A stretch of DNA of 14,929 nt from positions 1-14,929 of the forward strand of contig UQXM01000026.1 of NCBI GenBank assembly GCA_900545035.1, given 5' to 3'. Origin of the DNA: an uncultured Fusobacterium sp. GTDB taxonomy: Bacteria > Fusobacteriota > Fusobacteriia > Fusobacteriales > Fusobacteriaceae. Below the pieces are notes generated by a model, which saw only the letters and a program-made list of their open reading frames with translations, ran no database searches and had not been told where the DNA came from. Numbering within the stretch: position 1 is the first letter of the stretch; each line of letters starts with the position of its first letter. Position numbers and translations under genes: made by a program. Below, piece after piece: positions 1-11,500 of this stretch.

Positions 1-49
1 GAATTGCTATCAGGAGAGCGTTTTCATAAGATGATAGAATCGCTGAAAG
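1..49 (+). other. Out-of-frame remnant of the FeoA N-terminus (window edge)
   Basis: The frame starting at base 1 is open to base 93 and reads ELLSGERFHKMIESLK over bases 1-48, which has the look of the first strand of a FeoA domain (Leu-x-x-Gly-Glu). The FeoA-FeoB reading frame takes over at base 50. It cannot extend upstream because it meets stops at 32-34, 35-37 and 41-43. Removing one base near 49 would join the two frames. Alternatively, adding an A after 29 and after 48 would give a path through Asp-Asp-Arg-Ile-Ala-Glu-Lys-Met. None of these joins matches the usual FeoA spacing exactly, so I cannot say which, if any, is right. A sequencing or assembly error at a contig end is as likely as a true frameshift. 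Confidence 0.35.
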
Positions 50-2362
50 ATGTCTGTAGGGGGAGAAGGAGCTTTAAGACAGCACTTTCTTGATATGGGG
101 CTTATTCCCACAGCAGAAGTTACAATGGTAAAACACGCTCCTATGGGAGACCCTGTTGAACTTCGTATACACAGCTACGAACTTACTCTTCGTAAGGATG
201 ACGCTGAAAAAATTGAAATAACAAACATACGAGATAAAAATATTGAAGAAAATAAAAAAAATACACTGAAAAAAGATATTTCGCACCCCGGACTCGGTGA
301 AGGAGGAAAATATCACACAAAAGAGGGAGAAAATCCTCTTCCTGATGATGTAAAACTGACTTTTGCTCTTGCAGGAAATCAAAACTGCGGAAAAACAACT
401 CTTTTTAATCAGCTTACAGGAGCAAATCAGCATGTGGGAAATTTTCCCGGAGTAACGGTTGACAGAAAAGACGGAGTAATAAAAGGATATTCAAATACCC
501 TTGTAACAGACCTGCCGGGAATATATTCGATGTCTCCTTATTCCAGTGAAGAAATTGTTACCAGAGAATTTCTTCTTCACGAAAATCCAAAAGGAATTAT
601 AAACATTGTAGATGCAACAAACATTGAAAGAAATATGTATCTTACAATGCAGCTTATGGAACTTGATATTCCAATGGTGCTGGCTCTTAATATGATGGAT
701 GAAATCAGAGAAAACGGAGGCTCTGTTCTTGTAAACGAAATGGAAGAAATGCTTGGAATACCCGTTATTCCTATTTCCGCTGCAAAAAATGAGGGAATCT
801 GGGAGCTTATCGACCATGCTGTCCATGTGGCAAAATATCAGGAATGTCCGGGAAGACAGGATTTCTGTGATGAAAACGATAACAACGGAGCTGTTCACAG
901 ATGTCTGCACAGTATCATGTATCTTATAGAAGACCATGCCAAAAAAGAAAATATTCCTCTTCGTTTTGCAGCAGCAAAACTGGCAGAGGGAGATAATATA
1001 ATTTTGGAAAAACTTAAACTTGACCAAAACGAAAAAAATACTCTCGAACATATTCTGAAACAAATGGAAACTGAGAGAGGACTTGACAGAGCCGCTGCCA
1101 TTGCCGATATGCGTTTTAATTTTATCAAAAAAGTATGCAGTCAAACTGTTATAAAACCAAAAGTAAGCAAAGAACATATGAGAAGTCTGAAAATAGATGA
1201 AATTCTTACAGGAAAATATACAGCCATTCCTGCATTTATAGGAATTATGGCTGCTGTTTTCTGGCTGACTTTCAATGTTATCGGAGCATGGCTTTCGGGA
1301 ATACTTGAAACAGGAATTTCACATCTTACAGAGATAACAGACGCATTTCTTATTTCGGCAAAAGTAAATGAAGTTATCCGTTCTCTTATCATTGACGGAA
1401 TTTTCAACGGTGTCGGAAGTGTGTTGAGTTTCCTGCCTACAATAGTAACTTTGTTTTTCTTCCTGTCAATTTTGGAAGACAGCGGATACATGGCAAGAGT
1501 TGCCTTTGTAATGGACAAACTTCTTCGTAAAATCGGACTTTCGGGAAGAAGTATTGTTCCCATGCTGGTAGGTTTCGGATGTACAGTGCCGGGAATTATG
1601 GCAAGCCGTACTCTTCCGTCAGAAAGGGACAGAAAGATGACTGTTCTTCTAACACCATACATGAGCTGTTCTGCAAAACTTCCTATCTACGGATTTTTTG
1701 CCGCTGCATTTTTCCCAAAAAACGGAGCCGCTGTAATGGTCGCTCTGTACTTTATAGGAATTGCTGTGGGAATATTAATGGCTCTTCTTTTCAGAAAAAC
1801 TTTATTTCAGGGAGAAGCTGTGCCTTTTGTAATGGAACTTCCGAATTATCGTATGCCGGGAACTAAAAATGTTTCTCATCTTCTTTGGGAAAAAGCCAAA
1901 GATTTCCTGCAGAGAGCATTTACCGTTATATTCATTGCCACAATTATAATCTGGTTCCTGCAGACTTTTAATATAAGTTTCAATGTTGTGGAAAATTCTC
2001 AGGACAGTATCCTTGCTGCTGTGGCAGGAGTAATAGCTCCTGTATTCAAACCTCTCGGTTTCGGAGACTGGAGAATATCAACAGCTTTAATCAGCGGATT
2101 TATGGCAAAAGAAAGCGTCGTTGCTACTTTATCAATTCTTTTCGGCACAACAGAAAATCTTCTTTCTGCAATAACTCCTCTTTCAGCAGGAGCTCTTCTT
2201 GTGTTCTGCTTGCTGTACACTCCGTGTGTGGCTGCTGTGGCTGCCGTTAAAAAAGAGCTTGGAGGAAAATGGGCTGCCGCTGTGGCTTTTGGACAATGTT
2301 TGGTTGCATGGATTGCCGCTTTCGCCGTTAAAATAATCGGCTCTCTTTTGGGAGGATTTTAA
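50..2362 (+). CDS. feoB: FeoA-FeoB fusion ferrous iron transporter (5' end incomplete or frameshifted)
   Basis: This is the GTP-dependent Fe2+ transporter of the inner membrane. Residues 1-60 are a FeoA (SH3-like) domain, recognisable by GALRQHFLDMGL and by APMGDPVELRI followed by the LTLRKDDAEKI end. A charged linker (about 61-100) leads to the FeoB G domain: G1 GNQNCGKTT at 109-117, G3 DLPG at 154-157, G4 NMMD at 214-217 and G5 SAAK near 243. A helical regulatory region follows to about residue 390, then a polytopic membrane core with the GFGCTVPGIMASR signature (Cys511), YMSCSAKLP (Cys540) and LLYTPC (Cys726). The C-terminus is complete. The ATG at 50 has no good ribosome site and cuts off the first FeoA strand, so the true start lies further left. 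It is the first visible gene of an operon with the small Cys-rich gene two bases downstream. Fur control is usual for feo genes, but the promoter is outside the window. Confidence 0.96.
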   Translation: MSVGGEGALRQHFLDMGLIPTAEVTMVKHAPMGDPVELRIHSYELTLRKDDAEKIEITNIRDKNIEENKKNTLKKDISHPGLGEGGKYHTKEGENPLPDDVKLTFALAGNQNCGKTTLFNQLTGANQHVGNFPGVTVDRKDGVIKGYSNTLVTDLPGIYSMSPYSSEEIVTREFLLHENPKGIINIVDATNIERNMYLTMQLMELDIPMVLALNMMDEIRENGGSVLVNEMEEMLGIPVIPISAAKNEGIWELIDHAVHVAKYQECPGRQDFCDENDNNGAVHRCLHSIMYLIEDHAKKENIPLRFAAAKLAEGDNIILEKLKLDQNEKNTLEHILKQMETERGLDRAAAIADMRFNFIKKVCSQTVIKPKVSKEHMRSLKIDEILTGKYTAIPAFIGIMAAVFWLTFNVIGAWLSGILETGISHLTEITDAFLISAKVNEVIRSLIIDGIFNGVGSVLSFLPTIVTLFFFLSILEDSGYMARVAFVMDKLLRKIGLSGRSIVPMLVGFGCTVPGIMASRTLPSERDRKMTVLLTPYMSCSAKLPIYGFFAAAFFPKNGAAVMVALYFIGIAVGILMALLFRKTLFQGEAVPFVMELPNYRMPGTKNVSHLLWEKAKDFLQRAFTVIFIATIIIWFLQTFNISFNVVENSQDSILAAVAGVIAPVFKPLGFGDWRISTALISGFMAKESVVATLSILFGTTENLLSAITPLSAGALLVFCLLYTPCVAAVAAVKKELGGKWAAAVAFGQCLVAWIAAFAVKIIGSLLGGF

Positions 2363-2363
2363 T

Positions 2364-2501
2364 ATGAATTTTTCAACTGCTGTTGTTATTTTAATAATTA
2401 TTATATGTGCCGCCGCTGCCCTTTTTTCTATCCGCAGAAATAAAAAAAACGGTAAAGGCTGCTGCGGAAGCTGTCATAATTGTACAAAAAACTGCAAATA
2501 A
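2364..2501 (+). CDS. FeoB-associated cysteine-rich membrane protein
   Basis: This is a 45-residue protein, too short for most gene finders. It has one N-terminal membrane segment (about residues 5-22, rich in Val, Ile and Ala), a short basic stretch (RRNKKNGK) and a C-terminal cysteine cluster with the pattern CC-GS-C-HN-C-TKN-C. That layout is typical of the small 'FeoB-associated Cys-rich membrane protein' family found just after feoB in Firmicutes and Fusobacteria. The family role is unproven; binding iron or assisting FeoB at the membrane, as FeoC does in enterobacteria, is a guess. The ATG lies one base after the feoB stop codon. A GGAGG at 2350-2354 sits nine bases upstream, inside the end of feoB, so the two genes are translationally close. 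The bidirectional hairpin follows 18 bases after the stop. Confidence 0.88.
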   Translation: MNFSTAVVILIIIICAAAALFSIRRNKKNGKGCCGSCHNCTKNCK

Positions 2502-2519
2502 ATATTTTATTATATAACA

Positions 2520-2550
2520 AAAGAGCATCGTTTTCGATGCTCTTTCTTTT
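2520..2550. terminator. Bidirectional rho-independent terminator
   Basis: An 11-base perfect stem (AAAGAGCATCG at 2520-2530 with CGATGCTCTTT at 2535-2545) encloses a TTTT loop. On the + strand it runs into CTTTTATTTTTATT, and on the - strand into TTTTGTTATATAA. It lies between the convergent feo operon and autotransporter gene, whose stop is at 2555-2557, so it can serve both. Confidence 0.9.
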
Positions 2551-2554
2551 ATTT

Positions 2555-5500
2555 TTATTCAGCTGTTTTATTTTTGCTGTCAGGAATATATTTTACTTCA
2601 ACTCTTCTGTTGTTTGCTCTTCCCTCTGCTGTTTTGTTTGTATCAACAGGTTTAAGTTCGCTGTAACCTTTTGTTTTGTATTTTATATTTCCTGATTTTG
2701 TAATTTGAGATGAAAGCTCTCTTTTTACAGTTTCCGCTCTTCTTTCTGAAAGTCCCTGATTGTATTCCACACTTCCGTAACTGTCTGTATGTCCTTCAAG
2801 AACAAGAGTTCCTTTCAAATTATGTTTGTCTATGATTTTACTTCCCGCTTCAATTATATCTTGTTCTTTTCTCTTCAGATTATCTTTGTCAAAATCAAAA
2901 TGGTTTCCGAAAAGATTGAAAGTATTTCTAAGAGTTGTTACCGCATCTTCGCTGTTAAATTTATAATTAAATCTAAGTCCCACTCTCCAATACTCCTCAT
3001 CTCTTTCAAAATCTTTTGCAGCTTCCGCTTCAAGAGTAACTCCCATATAATTTAATCTTTCTGCACCAATTCCAATTTTTCCGATAACTTTTCCTTTAGT
3101 TTCGATTTCACTCATAAGAGATACATAACCGCTTTCTGTTCTTTTCAGCTTGCTGCTGTTTTCTCCGTAATTGTGTCCGAAGTCATAAGAATATCCAATA
3201 TCTCCCGTAATTTTTCCTGTCCAGTCATTTCCAAGATATTTTCTTGCCGTTCCGTTAAATCCTGCAGCAGCTTTTGCACTTAAATAATCGTTTCCTTTTA
3301 TTTTCAGTGCCAGTGTTCCGTCCTCTTTTATATCTGTAAATCTTCCGTATTCAGTTTCAAATCCTAAGTATGCTCCAAATTCATTTTGATAATTTTCATA
3401 CAGAGTTTTTCTGAATTTATTGTCAAAACTTATATAATAAGACCAGAAATCAGAATCGTTTTCATATTTGTAACTACCGAAAGCCAGAGTTCTGTCAGTT
3501 TCGTGATAATTTATTCCCGCTTCCAGTTTTGTCAAAAGATTTAAATCTTTATCAAAATATTTAACATTATGAAGTCCGCCTTTTACTGAATAAACATCTT
3601 CTTTTGAACTTCCCGTATCTCCAAACTTAAATCTGCTTCCTGTAAATCCGTAACTGTAACCGTGTTTATCTCTGCCCTCTGTTCCCTCATATTCTTTCAT
3701 GTATAAAAGACCTGTTATTCTGTAATCATAATCAGGAATTTGAGTTTTTCCATTTTTATAATCTCCGTTTGTGTAAATCAAACTGAATTTGTCAGTATTT
3801 TTTGAAAGATTATATGATGTTTCCATTTCATCAAAAGCATTGTCAAAAGCTCTGTTGATATCCTGCATTCTGCTCTGCACATGAGAATATATGCTTCCTC
3901 TTGTTTCTCCCATAATTTTGTCGTACTGTTCATAAAATTCGTCAGAATTTCCAAAGCTTTCAAGATATGTATTCAGATTTTTAATTGCGTCAATATCTTC
4001 TGACACACCTGTTTTTAATGTGTCATCCAGAGAATTATAAAATTCTTCATATTGATAATCTTTCAAAATATCTTTATAATCCACTTTATTCATTGACAAA
4101 TCTCCGTCGGTAATTTTTCCGTCAAACAGCGGAGATGTATTTACTTCAAGATTTACATCATCACCTGCAAAATCTTTGATATCAAAAGAATATCCGTTTC
4201 CTGTTCCTGCAAAATTAGGAGCTGCCGTTATTCCTCCCGAAATATTCGGAGCATTAAATCCAAGTCCGTTTCCTGCTGTAATATCAATGGTAGGATTTTT
4301 TAAATTCAAATCAAAATCAGAATTAAGAGTTCCTCCCAAACCAGTGTATCTGTCTCCGATTATTATAGCGTCGCTGTCAATTTTTATAATATCGTCCGAA
4401 CTGTTCAGGCTTCCTCCGTCTTTATCAATATCAATTCCTGTATATCCCGCTTCGATATTAATATTTCCTGTATTGACAAGAGTTCCGTTTCCTTTTATTC
4501 CGACACCGTTTTTAAGATTGATATCTCCGCTGTTGTAAAGTTCCGCACCGTCTGAAACATACATTCCGATTCCGTTGTTTGCATTTATAATTCCTTCGTT
4601 GAAAATTTTAGAGCCTTGTCCTTTTGCATACATTCCAACCGCTCCCGCACTTCCGATTCCGTTTTCATCACCGAGATTGATTACTCCTGTTTTGCTGTTG
4701 TAAACTGACGCTCCGTTCACTGCAAACATTCCGATTCCGTCATTAAGAACATTTATTGTTCCCTCATTTGAAAATTCAACATTTCCCACAGCCTGAATAC
4801 CCACAGCATTTTTTCCGTCAACAGTAATTTCTGCTGTATTTGTTCCCGCTGCTTTACCTGTGTTGTCATTCTGCATATAAATTCCCACAGAACTTTTTCC
4901 TTTTTCTGTTCCGCCGTTGATTTTCATATCTCCTTTATTTGCAACAGTAATATTTCCCGAAGAGTAAATTCCCACAGCACCTTTTTGAACTGTCATCTGG
5001 CTTTCATTTGTAAGAATTATTCCATCTTTCAAGGTATCTTGATTTTTTGTTCCACTGTCTGCAATAATACCAAAAGAATTATTTCCTACAGTCCAGTTTC
5101 CTTTTCCAATATCCACTCTTCCGCTTCCAAGTTTATAAATTCCTGTTGAAGAATCTTTTCCTCTTTCGACTGTTTCACTTCCTACAATATTGACATCTCC
5201 GTTAAATTCAACATTTCCTTTTTCTGTACTCAAAATTCCTATATTCTGTTTATTATTTTTAATGTTCATCAAAATATGATCATCTTTTGTTCCAACAAAA
5301 ATATCACTGTTTTTAGCATAAATTCCTGTTCCTTTTATTCTGTCAGAATCAGAAAGCTTTTCGTCTCCAACAATAATATTTCCAAGAGCTGTCACATAAT
5401 GTTTTCCAGAAATATATTCATCATTTTCCGCAACAATTCCCACTGCTCCAACTCCTGCAGTAATATTTCCATTATATAAAATATTAAAGTTTTTAGCAGC

Positions 5501-8500
5501 TACACCTGTTGCAAAGTTTCCAACTGTCAAATCTCCATTTCCTGTGTAAATATAATTTTTATCTTTATTGCTGTTTACTGCATATACTCCTACAGGATAA
5601 CTGTTTGCAAAGCTGAATCCCTCTCCTACTGTAATTGTTCCATCTGTTGAAAGGCTTGAATTTTGAGCTTCAAATCCAATGTTTCCGAATTTCTGTTCCG
5701 CACCCTCTTTATTTCCATCTTTAACAATAAGATTTCCTGTGATTGTTGTTACATGGTTTTCGTCTTCATTTCCTTTTACAAGAACTGCAACACTGTCTTG
5801 TGCTTCTTCTCCAAGAAAAATATCTCCTGTTTTAAGAATTCCATAAGTTCCGTTGAATACCACCCCGGCAGTATTTTTCCCGTTCTGCTCAATAATAACA
5901 TCTTCTATATCTTCTGTTACTTCTCCAAGATTTTTGTAATATACACCTTTTGTATACAGCCCGTCAGGTGTTTCACTTCCTGTTACTGTTATTGTGTCAA
6001 CTCCAATCTGAGAGAAAGGTCTGTTTTTGTCTGACTGTCCGTCTGTTTGAGAGAAAATTATTCCTGTACCGTTATTTTTTACATTAAGAGTAAGCTCTTT
6101 CTTTTGGAAATTTTCATCTCCCTGAATTTTTCCACCGTTTTCAAGAATAAATCCATAGTGTCCGTCTACATTGATTTCATAATTTTCTTTTCCTGCATCA
6201 TCTTTAAGAGTAACAACTCCTCCGTTGCTGTGTATCAATGAACCATAACCTGCTTCTACAGAAAGTTTTTCAATATCATTTATTTCAATTTTTCCGTTAT
6301 CATTAAATATTGCTGTTCCATTTTTTCCGGCAGAAATTTTATCTTTTATATTTAATGAAACTTCTCCTCCTGACACAGCAAAACCAACAGAAGCATTGTT
6401 TTCTCTGTTTGTTTGCCCTTCACCATTTAAAACACTTATATTTCCAACAGTTACTGTGGCTGTTGAATTTTTCATATACATTCCAAGAGAATTATTTTTA
6501 AGAGAAATATTATTTACAATCATGCTATCTGTATTTAAATTATCTGTATAAATACCTATAGTTTTCTGGCTGTTTTCATTTCCATTATCAGCAATGTTTT
6601 TTATCTTTATACTTTCAGCTTTTCCTTTAAATACTGCTCCAACAGCATTTTCATTTGAGACATAAATATTTCCTGTGGAATTTACATTGTGACTATTTTT
6701 ACTTTGAGAATTATCATAATAAATTCCCACTGCATTCTCTTTTATTAATATATCCCCTTTGTTTTTTATATCAGTGTTTCTTCCTAATATTCCTACAGAT
6801 TTTTTTCCTTTATTCCCTTTTATTAATATATTTCCGCTGTTATCAATAGTATTTTTTTCATCAACAGGACTTCCAAACAAAGCTATTCCAATATCATTTT
6901 CTCCAGATAAATCTATCTTTCCTCCATTTATTATACTTCCATTTCCTGTAAGAGCCAACCCATAGAAGTCAGAAGAAAATCCTGTTATCTCCGCATTACT
7001 TTCTATTGTTCCGTTCTGTACAAAAACAGCTCCTCCATTTGCTTCTTTTCCTGCAATAATTCCTATTGATGTTTTTTCATCAAGCTTTACAGAACCTCCA
7101 TTTGAATAAATTCCTGTTGATTTCCCCAATATACCTATACTATTGTCAATAATTTCTATTAAAGAATTTTCTTTACCATAAATTCCAATATTATTATCAA
7201 TACGATAATTATCTTTGTCATTTTTTGTGCTGTCTCCAACAGAAATAAATTTATTGTTTTTTCCAACAACAACAGCTGCACTGTTTTTATCAGATGAAAT
7301 ATTTTGAACATTAAAATTACCGTTTGTAACTTTTAATTCTGTTCCCTTTCCCTCTTCACTGTCTTCCATAACGATTCCATAACCATTAAGTTTTATCTCT
7401 ATATTTTCTATTTCATTTTGTGTTACAGAGTTATCCTTTTTATTTTCCAAATAAATTCCTGTTGCTGTATCAGTTCCTTCTGAGGATATAGAAATATTTT
7501 CAGCAGAAATTTCTCCGTTTATTCCAAATATTCCCATAGAATTATTTCCAAGTATCATATTCAGATTTTTAGTGTTAGAGTCTTCAAGAGCTAGTCCGAT
7601 TGCTCCTGTTTCATTTTCTCCTATATTATCATTTCCTGAAACAAAGAAATTTCCTTTTCCACTTTCTTTTGAAATAAAAGTACTTCCGTCAACTGTTGTA
7701 TTTTCTGCATAAACTCCAACATCTCCTTTTCCAAGAGTCAGATTTCCAATCCCGTTTCCAAGCTTTGCTCCGTCTTTTAAATAAACAGCTGTTTCAGATT
7801 TTCCATTTACTTCTCCGAAATTTGTTGAAATCGTTCCCTTTATTCCATTAAATACAGAATTTTTTCCTGCAAGATATACTCCTGTTCCTCCGTTTACAAT
7901 AATATCTTTTTCATTATTTACTATGAAATTATTTCCATAAATTCCAACATCTCTTGCTCCGTTTACAGTAACAGTTCCTTTGTTTGTTATATTTGAATTT
8001 CCTTTTGCATAAATTCCCACAGAAGCTCCATTTTCTACATTTTCTCCTGTTACATTTACCGCTCCCGAAAATTCCAAACTTTTATTTTCACCGTTATATA
8101 TTCCAATAGCATCTTTAGAATTTACATTTATTGTTCCGTTATATTTTAACGGAGTAGTTTTTGGATTTTCTGTATCTTGATTATCTGTATTTCCTTTGTC
8201 GTTATATATTCCAATAGCTTTATCTTTATCAATATTAATATCCATATTGATATCAAAAATATTTTCTTTGTCTGTTCCCGCCTCTGAATTTACATACACT
8301 CCAACACTGTATGCTGTATGATTGTGAACAGTATTCTCTGCAAGAGAAATATTAAGAGTTCCTTCTTCAATAACAGCATTATCTTTTAAATAAACTCCAA
8401 TTCCTGTGCTTCCGTTATATTTTAAATTTATGTCTCCAAAAGATAAATCACTGTCTCTTGCTATTATTCCAACAGCTTTATTTTCTTTTAAGCCATCAGG

Positions 8501-11500
8501 ATTTTCTTCAACTTTGGCTGAATTTGAAAGTTCTATCTCTGTTGTTCCGTTTATTGAAATTTTACTGTTGGAATCTTTATCATCTTTTCCTCTTAAAGCA
8601 AATCCAATAGCATTTTCATTTCTTGAATCAACTTTTAATTTTAAACTTTCAAATGTTTTACTTTCTCCAGCTTTAGAGTACAGACCTATTGCTCCCCCTG
8701 CCACATGAATTTCTCCTGTTCCGTTATAATTGCTTGTTTCGTCTAAAGCAATTCCAACATCTTTACCTTTTGTGTCATTAGAAGTAATTTCTAAAATTCC
8801 GTTATTCATTACTGTTGAATTGCCGGTAGCTTTTAAAAGAATATTTTCATTATTAAGTTCCTGTGATATCTTCTCTCCTTTTTCTGCAACAGTAATTTTA
8901 TCAGAATCATGGATATGAATTCCTGTTGATTTATCGCTGTTAGCCCCAAACACAACGCCTTTTTTATCAGCAGTTTCTACGAAATTTTTAAGTTCCAGAT
9001 CCTGCACAGAATTTTTAATATATATTCCTGTATTTCCTGTTCCGTTAAGATTTATTGTTCCCACTGTTCCAATTTTATTTCCTGATTTGTCATCAGTATT
9101 TTTCACAAACATCCCGATAGAACTATTTCCATTAAGATTTATTGTTCCATTGTTGCTGATTGTAGAATTTTTATCCATCGCAACCATCGCAACTGATGAA
9201 GTTTCAGACGGATTTTTGCTTTTCTTTATTGTGATTGTTCCGTTATTTTCTGCTGTCCCTCCTGTAAGAATTACAGCTCTATTGTTATTATCTCCTATTG
9301 TAATATTACTGTTTACTTGTAAATTTCCGCCGTTTGAAGCAATAGCTCTAAGACCGTTTATATCTATGGAGTTAATCTCAACATTATGTTGTCTTGTAAT
9401 TTCTTTATTTGTGGCTGAATTTATATTATTATATGCTATACCGATTTTACTTTGTCTCTCTGCATTAACAGAATTTTCTTTAAATATCAGCGAAGCATCA
9501 TCATTTATTTTACTTGTTGCATCAACCACAATTCCTGTTGCATAATTTCCAAGAACGATAGTTCCCATATCTTTTATTTCAGAATCGTTGACAGCATAAA
9601 TTCCAACTCCTCCATGTTTTTCTCCATCTTCGCCGTCACGCTCTCCGTTTCCTACCTCAACAATTCCTTTATTATCAATAATTGTTTTATTTCCATAAAT
9701 TCCAACACTCGATTTTTCTTTGTTTGAACTTCCTACTTTGATATATCCGTTATTTGCAACTTTGCTGTTTGAATTATCTGTTGCTCCTGTTTTATTATTA
9801 TCTGCGTAAATTCCAACAGTTCCTGTCCCATTTGATACATCAATTATTCCGTTATTCGTAACATCAATTTTTCCTTGACCCTTTTGTTCTCCATATTCAT
9901 TATCCAAAATTTTTCCGTCTTCAAGTCTGAAAGATTTTGCATACACTCCAATTGCATTATCTCCATATACTTCAATTTTTGCATTTTCATCTACATTATC
10001 AGAATTATATTTTGTTCCGACATTTGTTGTACTTCCGTTTACAACAAAAAGCCCTGCACCTTTATATGATTTATCATCTGCTGATGTTTCAGATTTTTTC
10101 TCAACGATAATTTTTGAGCCGTCTTTCATATCCACTTTTGCAAAATCTGCAAATATTCCGACAGTGGCTGTTCCCTCTTTTTGTGTTCCGTCAAACCTGT
10201 TTGCTGTTACTGTTGCACCTCTTTCCAATGTAATTGAAGTATCGTCAAATCCTTTTGCATTTTTACTTGACACAATTTCAAGACCTGTTACTTTTCCATT
10301 AAAATATTTGTCGGCATCTGCTCCTGTTATTTCAGCAGCAACATTTACATTTTCTTTTACTGTTGTGTTAAGTCTTACTCCCAAAAATCTTTTGAAATAG
10401 AAATCTCCCAAAGTATTTTTTGCGTCTGTCTGAGAAATACTTTGGTCAATAGTCAGATTTCCTCCGTCAACCATTGCAGTTATATAATTATCAATTCCCT
10501 CATCGTGAGTAACCGCATCTTTTATGTCTATTCCTCCCACAGCTATTCCTATATTTTCTTCCAATTTTGTTAAATCAGAAGTAAATTTATTCTCTTCTGT
10601 GGAAACAATATCAAATACCACAACATCATTTGATTTTACATTAATTTTACTGTTATTCAGTGTTATATTATTGTTGTTTCCTTTTCCGAAATCAACTTTC
10701 ATTCCTGTTGCTCTTCCGTCAAGGTTGATTACAGAATTATTTATATTTATTTTTCCGCCCTCTTTGTCATAAAGAGCATATCCTTTTCCTGAATAAGTTA
10801 AATCAGTGTTGTTCAATGTTACTTCTGTTCCTGTTCCCACAGAAGCAATTCCCGCATCTCCGTTTGTAATTTTAATTATATTTTCTTTTGAACTTGTGTC
10901 TGTACCGTCGGCTGTTGTAACAGAATTTTCTCCTATTGTGATTTTTGCACCGTTGATACCGTAAATTCCTATTCCGCCTTTTTCACCATCTTTGTCTAGA
11001 CTTTCTGAACTCAGTTCAAAAGCTCCCATAGAAGTTATGCTTCCTCCGTTGCTGTATAATCCCACTGCTCCGTGGTCTGCTTTTATTACATTTTTTTGCC
11101 CTTTGTCAGCAGAAATAGTAACTTTTCCTGTTGATTTATCTTTCTCTGCAATATTATATACTGCAACACTTCCTGTTCCCGAAGTTAAAATTTCAGAATT
11201 TTTAATATCAAATGTTCCATTATTGTAAATACTTACATTATAATCTTTAATTTCCGTAATATTTTCAGGTTTTTCATCAGTTTTTGAAAAACCACTCATA
11301 GTTGTATCTACTTTTCCGTTTTCGAGAATTCCAAGATTGTCATTAAGAACAGCCATTCCTATAACATTTTTTCCTGTAAGAATTATATCTCCTGTATTTT
11401 TTATTTCTGCTTTTTCTTTTTTATATCCGTTTAAACCGTCAACTTCTTCAAACTTTATATTTTCAGGTTTCTCTGCATCATTAGACATCATTCCAACAAC

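Noticed and set aside
74..2220. Antisense open frames inside feoB
   Set aside because: The FeoB domains on the + strand are unambiguous, and the opposite frames encode no recognisable domain.
4500..9900. Regularly recurring short DNA motifs such as AATTCCTGTTG and ATTCCCAC, which might suggest a CRISPR array or tandem repeats
   Set aside because: They are spaced irregularly and stay in frame with the GIY-type strands of the passenger, so they reflect protein repeats and not a repeat-spacer array.
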